A DNA stretch of 64,000 nucleotides from NCBI GenBank assembly GCA_014218235.1, contig CM024760.1:11140049-11204048 (forward strand), read 5' to 3'. This stretch comes from Colocasia esculenta. Taxonomy: Eukaryota > Streptophyta > Magnoliopsida > Alismatales > Araceae. Of the stretch, positions 60,201 to 64,000 are shown piece after piece. Numbering within the stretch: position 1 is the stretch's first letter; each line of letters starts with the position of its first letter. Below the pieces are notes generated by a model. That model did not search any database. It was not told the DNA's origin and was given only the letters and a program-made list of their open reading frames with translations. The translations under genes were made by a program, and so were the position numbers.

Positions 60201-63174
60201 TCAGCGATACTGCCAAAAACAGAAGGCGAAATGGTCGACAGATTGCTAATCACATTATCACAGAGGAAGAACAAGATATCCAAAATAACAAGAGAACAAA
60301 AAAAACAGCTCTCCGGGAAATCACCCCCACGACGAACAACAATGTCAACAATCCAAATGATCGATCGAATGCATGGCAAGGTACGTGAGAGCTTAACAAG
60401 GCAGCATATTAAGATGCTAAGGCTTAGTTGAACATTCCTAAATTTGGGCTGCCCGGACTAACTCCGTGCGTTCTGTTTTCTATGACCCCGCACTTTACAC
60501 TACAAGCTCTTTTGCTCTAACAATGACACTTAATCATGTAATAATTACCAAACATGCTATCCCTATCCATAGTCAAAATGTAGAGATTGTATCAAGGCTA
60601 AGTTTAGCAACACTGCTATGCCTGACATTAACCAAAAAAAATACCAAACAGGAACAGTAAAACTAACATGATACCATAAAATATTATATATATATATATG
60701 TGTGTAACTTAGGGTAGAAATGCAATTATTAGAAACCCAGGAAAAACATCGTGAATCCGTGATGCATATTTATTTACCTTGATAAAGCCAATTTCCTTGG
60801 CATTGCTGCGGAAGCACTGTCTGCAGCACATGAGCCCATACTTGCGAATCAGACCATGAGGATTGCCACAAACTCGGCTGCATAGAGGGAAATGAAAAAA
60901 AAATTAAAATAGAAGCGGAATATTCACCATCGAAAAAATGTCATTGCAAAGTTTAGGCAATATCTAAAACCATCGATTTGCAGATAAATGTCTGCTCCAA
61001 AATGACTTTACTCCTAATAGCAACATAGCATAATCTAAATTTTAAGTAAAAAAAGATGTCACAATAGAACATTGCAGTTTAATGTCAAAATATAAAAATA
61101 CTTATTGCAAGACAGGTCTTGCAATAAGATTGATGGGATTGCTTGGAAAGCAGACGAGGGCCTAACAAGACCCTTCCCTCTCTCTCCCAACCAATAGTAT
61201 TACTTTCCAAGTAATCCACATCAACTTTATTACAAGACAGATCTTGCAATAAGTAGTTCTCGTCAAAACAACTACAGAACATGTCAGCCACTACATTGGA
61301 GTGCAGCTCCATTAGGATTCATTTGGAGCAGACTCAAGCAGAGAGGATTGTCTGATATATGCACAGATAAAATCTCAAAAATCATGTAAAGATCCTGAGA
61401 AGAACTATGTGCAATTGGCATTTCATGGATCAATTACTTAGGGATAGGCACCACATCTGTGTCAGCCTTCACAAACTTTAAGAGAAACCATTTGATGTTT
61501 CACTTGAAAGATCACCATGTGATGTCACTCAGGTATCAAGACAAAAAACGGTTGATTTGATGAATAAAGGGTCATTTAGTTTCCTGTAAAACACTAAAAA
61601 ACACTCTGAACTACTGTATTATCATATACCATAAGTATGAAAATATGATAGACTGGTGTATTACAGTATTTTACAGCATTTTATGTTAAAGAAAGCTCCT
61701 AAAAGATCACCATGAAATATTACTGAAATTTGAAAAGGAACATTCTATTTGTCCCCACCAACATCCCACTACCCAGATAGAAGCATAATAAACCTTGAAA
61801 GATACCGTACACAAGTCCAAAACTTAAATTGCCAGAGGCCCAGAACACATTTCAATCATTAAAAATGAATAAAAGCATGCAATGATATTGATATCATGCC
61901 AATGTGGATATAAATGCTCCCAACATTTATCCACATTCATAAAGAATGGTACAAAAACAGATTCATCAAGAAAAAAACTTATTGGAACGTTACTCCAGCC
62001 GGAATAATGTAAATTCTTGGTTTCAGCTGGCCAGGAAAACACTATTTTCATAGAGGAACCAAAATTAGCCGTTTAATAATAACCAGCAGTATAAGATTGG
62101 CAGATTAGAATCAACTAAGTTAATTCAACTACTTTCAGCTCCTCTATTAGACCTTACAGGGAATAGATTGTACCTTATATAGCATGAACAATATGGAAAG
62201 TCATAAAGCCACAAAACATCTAAAAGCATTTCATTCAAAATCCATAGTAAAGATATGCGATCGTTCTTCTTGTTCATACTACAAAACCTTAATTCTAGTT
62301 TTACAGAAGAATCCAGACACTAACCAAGGGTACAGCTTTTGTTTGGACGGGATTATTGCAGGATAGAAGTTCCAAACCGGATGTCACGAAGCAGAAGATT
62401 TTCTGCTCATAATCCAAAAGTAAAAAGGGAACAAGATATTCACAATCAAGTAAAACAAGTGCATCAAAAAGTTCAAACAGTTGATGGAACCGCAATTGCA
62501 AAAACCCGATCTTTGTCCCCAAAATTCAATCCAAAGGAAAAGAGATCAATGCGTTTGGATATTCGCATCAGCCTGACATATTTACAATTTAGGATAAGTT
62601 TACTTTCTATAATAACTGCAAATGAATGAGACCGTCCAATAATCTAGAAACTTCCATGGCAAACCACTATGTCTTAAGTCCATACTCGACGGTGGATGGA
62701 CTGCATAGACACCTCCAAGCTGTTTAACCATACCCCGCAGCTTTCTGTTCTTCAAAAAGAGCGCGGTTCTTACAAGTTACAAGTTACAGCATAACCATGA
62801 CAGCATTAATCTCTATCAACATAGCCATCACAATTAAAGCTTTTATATACCATTAGAAGCTGTCCTAGATCTGCACAGAGAGTTAGTCAAAGAACCATAA
62901 ATCGGATAACCCTACACCACCCGTAAAGCGGATAGATTGGCCTACGCATGTACCCGACAGTCTACGAGTCCTCAGGAGAATCGAACAAACAAATCCCCGC
63001 TACTCCTTTAAAGCACCAAATTATGTTACTTCTAGGAAGAAAGAGATTGGAAACGCCAGAAGAAGATCTGCGTTCATGAGATCTAAGCAAAAAGGTGGAA
63101 GGAGAAGCTTACCACGCCCGAGATCCAGGGCCATAGTTCTTGGGATGAGAATTCCAGACCGCTGAGTGCCCCAT
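60201..63174 (-). CDS. RPS29: 40S ribosomal protein S29 (uS14), three exons
   Basis: Exons: 63113-63174, 60778-60877, 60201-60209; 171 nt, 56 residues plus stop, the usual length of eukaryotic RPS29. It starts MGHSAVWNSHPK. The zinc ribbon CX2C-X14-CX2C uses Cys21, Cys24, Cys39 and Cys42. RKYGLMCCRQCFR and the end KEIGFIKYR are diagnostic. Intron 1 (60878-63112, 2.2 kb) splits the Cys21 codon; donor GTAAGC, acceptor GCAG. Intron 2 (60210-60777) leaves a final 9-nt coding exon, TATCGCTGA, preceded by CAG. The protein is part of the small-subunit head near the mRNA path in the cytosolic ribosome. The frame is intact with no odd residue, so the gene is probably functional. Intron 1 carries a MITE (61101-61253). 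The tiny last exon is supported by phase, sequence and family identity. Confidence 0.96.
61101..61253. mobile_element. MITE in RPS29 intron 1, with self-palindromic ends
   Basis: The two ends are inverted repeats of about 45 bp, and each terminal 27 bp is itself a palindrome (TTATTGCAAGAC-AG-GTCTTGCAATAA at 61102-61127). Inner parts GGATTGCTTGGAAAG and its complement continue the foldback. TA flanks both sides (61099-61100 and 61254-61255), consistent with a TA target duplication. It lies in spliced sequence and should not affect the protein. Confidence 0.7.
61560..61690. repeat. Weak foldback in RPS29 intron 1
   Basis: CCTGTAAAACACT near the left and AGTATTTTACAG near the right are roughly complementary, with ATGATA words between. 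It may be an old MITE; the evidence is thin. Confidence 0.3.
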
Positions 63175-63280
63175 CCTTCTCTCTCCCTCTCTCTCTCTCT
63201 CTCTCTCCCCGCCGACGTCTGTGCGCAGTCTTGAGCAAGAGAAGTGGCGGCTAAAGGCTCAAATCTGCCTTCTTTATAGT
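63175..63280 (-). promoter_or_regulatory. RPS29 core promoter and CT-rich 5' UTR
   Basis: On the gene strand a TATA box, TATAAAG (complement of 63272-63278), is followed about 30 bp later by the expected start near 63245, then a leader with a GA/CT microsatellite (complement of about 63180-63207). CT-rich leaders are common in plant ribosomal-protein genes. Confidence 0.65.
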
Positions 63281-63328
63281 GTCCCGAAAACCTAAGCTCT
63301 TTCTTCTGCTTAATTGACCCATCTGGCC

Positions 63329-63359
63329 GGCCCAGACCGGTCCACCACGGCCCGGCCCA
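63329..63359 (-). promoter_or_regulatory. Two site-II (TGGGCC) motifs upstream of RPS29
   Basis: TGGGCC on the gene strand at the complements of 63329-63334 and 63354-63359, about 55-85 bp upstream of the TATA box. TGGGCC/T elements are bound by TCP factors and are known to drive plant ribosomal-protein genes in dividing cells. Their spacing from the TATA box is typical. Confidence 0.6.
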
Positions 63360-63379
63360 TAAAAACGTCGAGAATTTGT

Positions 63380-64000
63380 TGATGGGCAGCTATACTAAAT
63401 GAGTGATTCTAACTGTACATTTATTTGTGTAGCAAATATAACTCTATTTAAACTTCGTATTTTTAAAATTTTTTACATGTTTAGATAATTTGCTCAATTC
63501 GTATATTAGTTCATGAGAAGGTTTATAAAATATAAAGATAAAATAATTTCAAATGAAAACCATAGCTGAAACCCACAATTTAGAAAAATGCGTCCTATCC
63601 TCATATATTATTACCGAAAAAATTTAGTACACTTAAAATTGCACTTGAAATTTGTACTTGTATTTATATTTCTTACTTATCATAAGATTGGTACATATAC
63701 CCTTAGTGCATTGATTCGATGGGAAAGCAAAAAAGTGCAAAATCAAGTACAAATCTCAACTGCAATATACTTTTCTCATTATTACCTTATGTAGGTCAGA
63801 CAGAAGATTTTGATGGAAAAGAAATATAATTTTAATAGAAATATTTAATACGAATATAATATTTCATACAATTTTTTAATAAAAAAGAATTAATGTAATT
63901 TATCCCAAATAATAGGATAAATCTTTGACGATAATGAGGATGATGTAGGTCAATCCTTCTTTTGACAATACATTATCTCATATACTATTATCTTATCTTA
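63380..64000. other. AT-rich region beyond the RPS29 promoter
   Basis: No ORF or RNA gene supported. The 68-codon ORF at 63588-63794 shows no domain. Confidence 0.4.

Overview
This is a nuclear segment of a flowering-plant genome, made mostly of transposable elements, with one host gene that can be identified with certainty. Plant origin rests on a plant-style RPS29 gene with two introns, three CACTA (En/Spm) transposons with TNP2/TNPA-type genes, Sirevirus-type Ty1/copia retrotransposons, Ty3-like LTR remnants and several foldback MITEs. A monocot is plausible from the TE mix and the CT-rich leaders, but the species cannot be named from sequence alone.

Layout. 1-7979: intergenic DNA with no supported gene; it holds a MITE (3734-3903), a tRNA-like SINE candidate and a telo-box. 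7983-18349: complete CACTA element 1, with a 3-bp ATG target duplication. 18353-23151: intergenic spacer with small repeats. 23155-34037: complete CACTA element 2, same orientation, ATT target duplication. 34041-36452: spacer with degraded Ty3-like LTR pieces. 36453-42448: left part of CACTA element 3, opposite orientation, interrupted by a Sirevirus at 42454. 42454-51353: 5' LTR, gag, pol and the start of a third ORF of that Sirevirus. 51354-51453: a 100-N assembly gap. 51454-54706: 3' part of a Sirevirus whose LTR differs from the 5' LTR. 54707-57129: Ty3-like LTR sequence. 57130-60200: no recognised gene. 60201-63174: RPS29 on the minus strand, with a MITE in intron 1 and a promoter near 63270-63360. 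63380-64000: AT-rich, no gene seen.

Each CACTA element carries two genes on one strand: a TNP2-like transposase (Transpos_assoc, Transposase_21, DUF4218, DUF4216) and a TNPA-like DNA-binding protein (Transposase_24). Both ends carry short inverted repeats and dense CCGTCGGAA-type subterminal motifs, the expected binding sites of TNPA. In element 1 I could trace nine phase-consistent TNPA exons (437 codons plus stop); a 183-bp tandem array lies inside the last intron. Neither complete element appears autonomous: element 1 has nonsense codons and a frameshift, and element 2 lost the transposase core through an in-frame 1,542-bp microhomology deletion. Six of the seven nonsense codons that differ between copies are C-to-T changes on the coding strand, as expected from decay of methylated cytosine.

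The most unusual signals are: a B3-like DNA-binding ORF upstream of the transposase in elements 2 and 3; the satellite-like array inside the TNPA intron (about 7 versus 16 copies); six pairs of GTCGAC palindromes at exactly 21-bp spacing in the Sirevirus U3, followed by about eight short hairpins downstream of its TATA box; and the mismatch of LTRs and flanks across the gap, which shows that the Sirevirus here is not one simple insertion.
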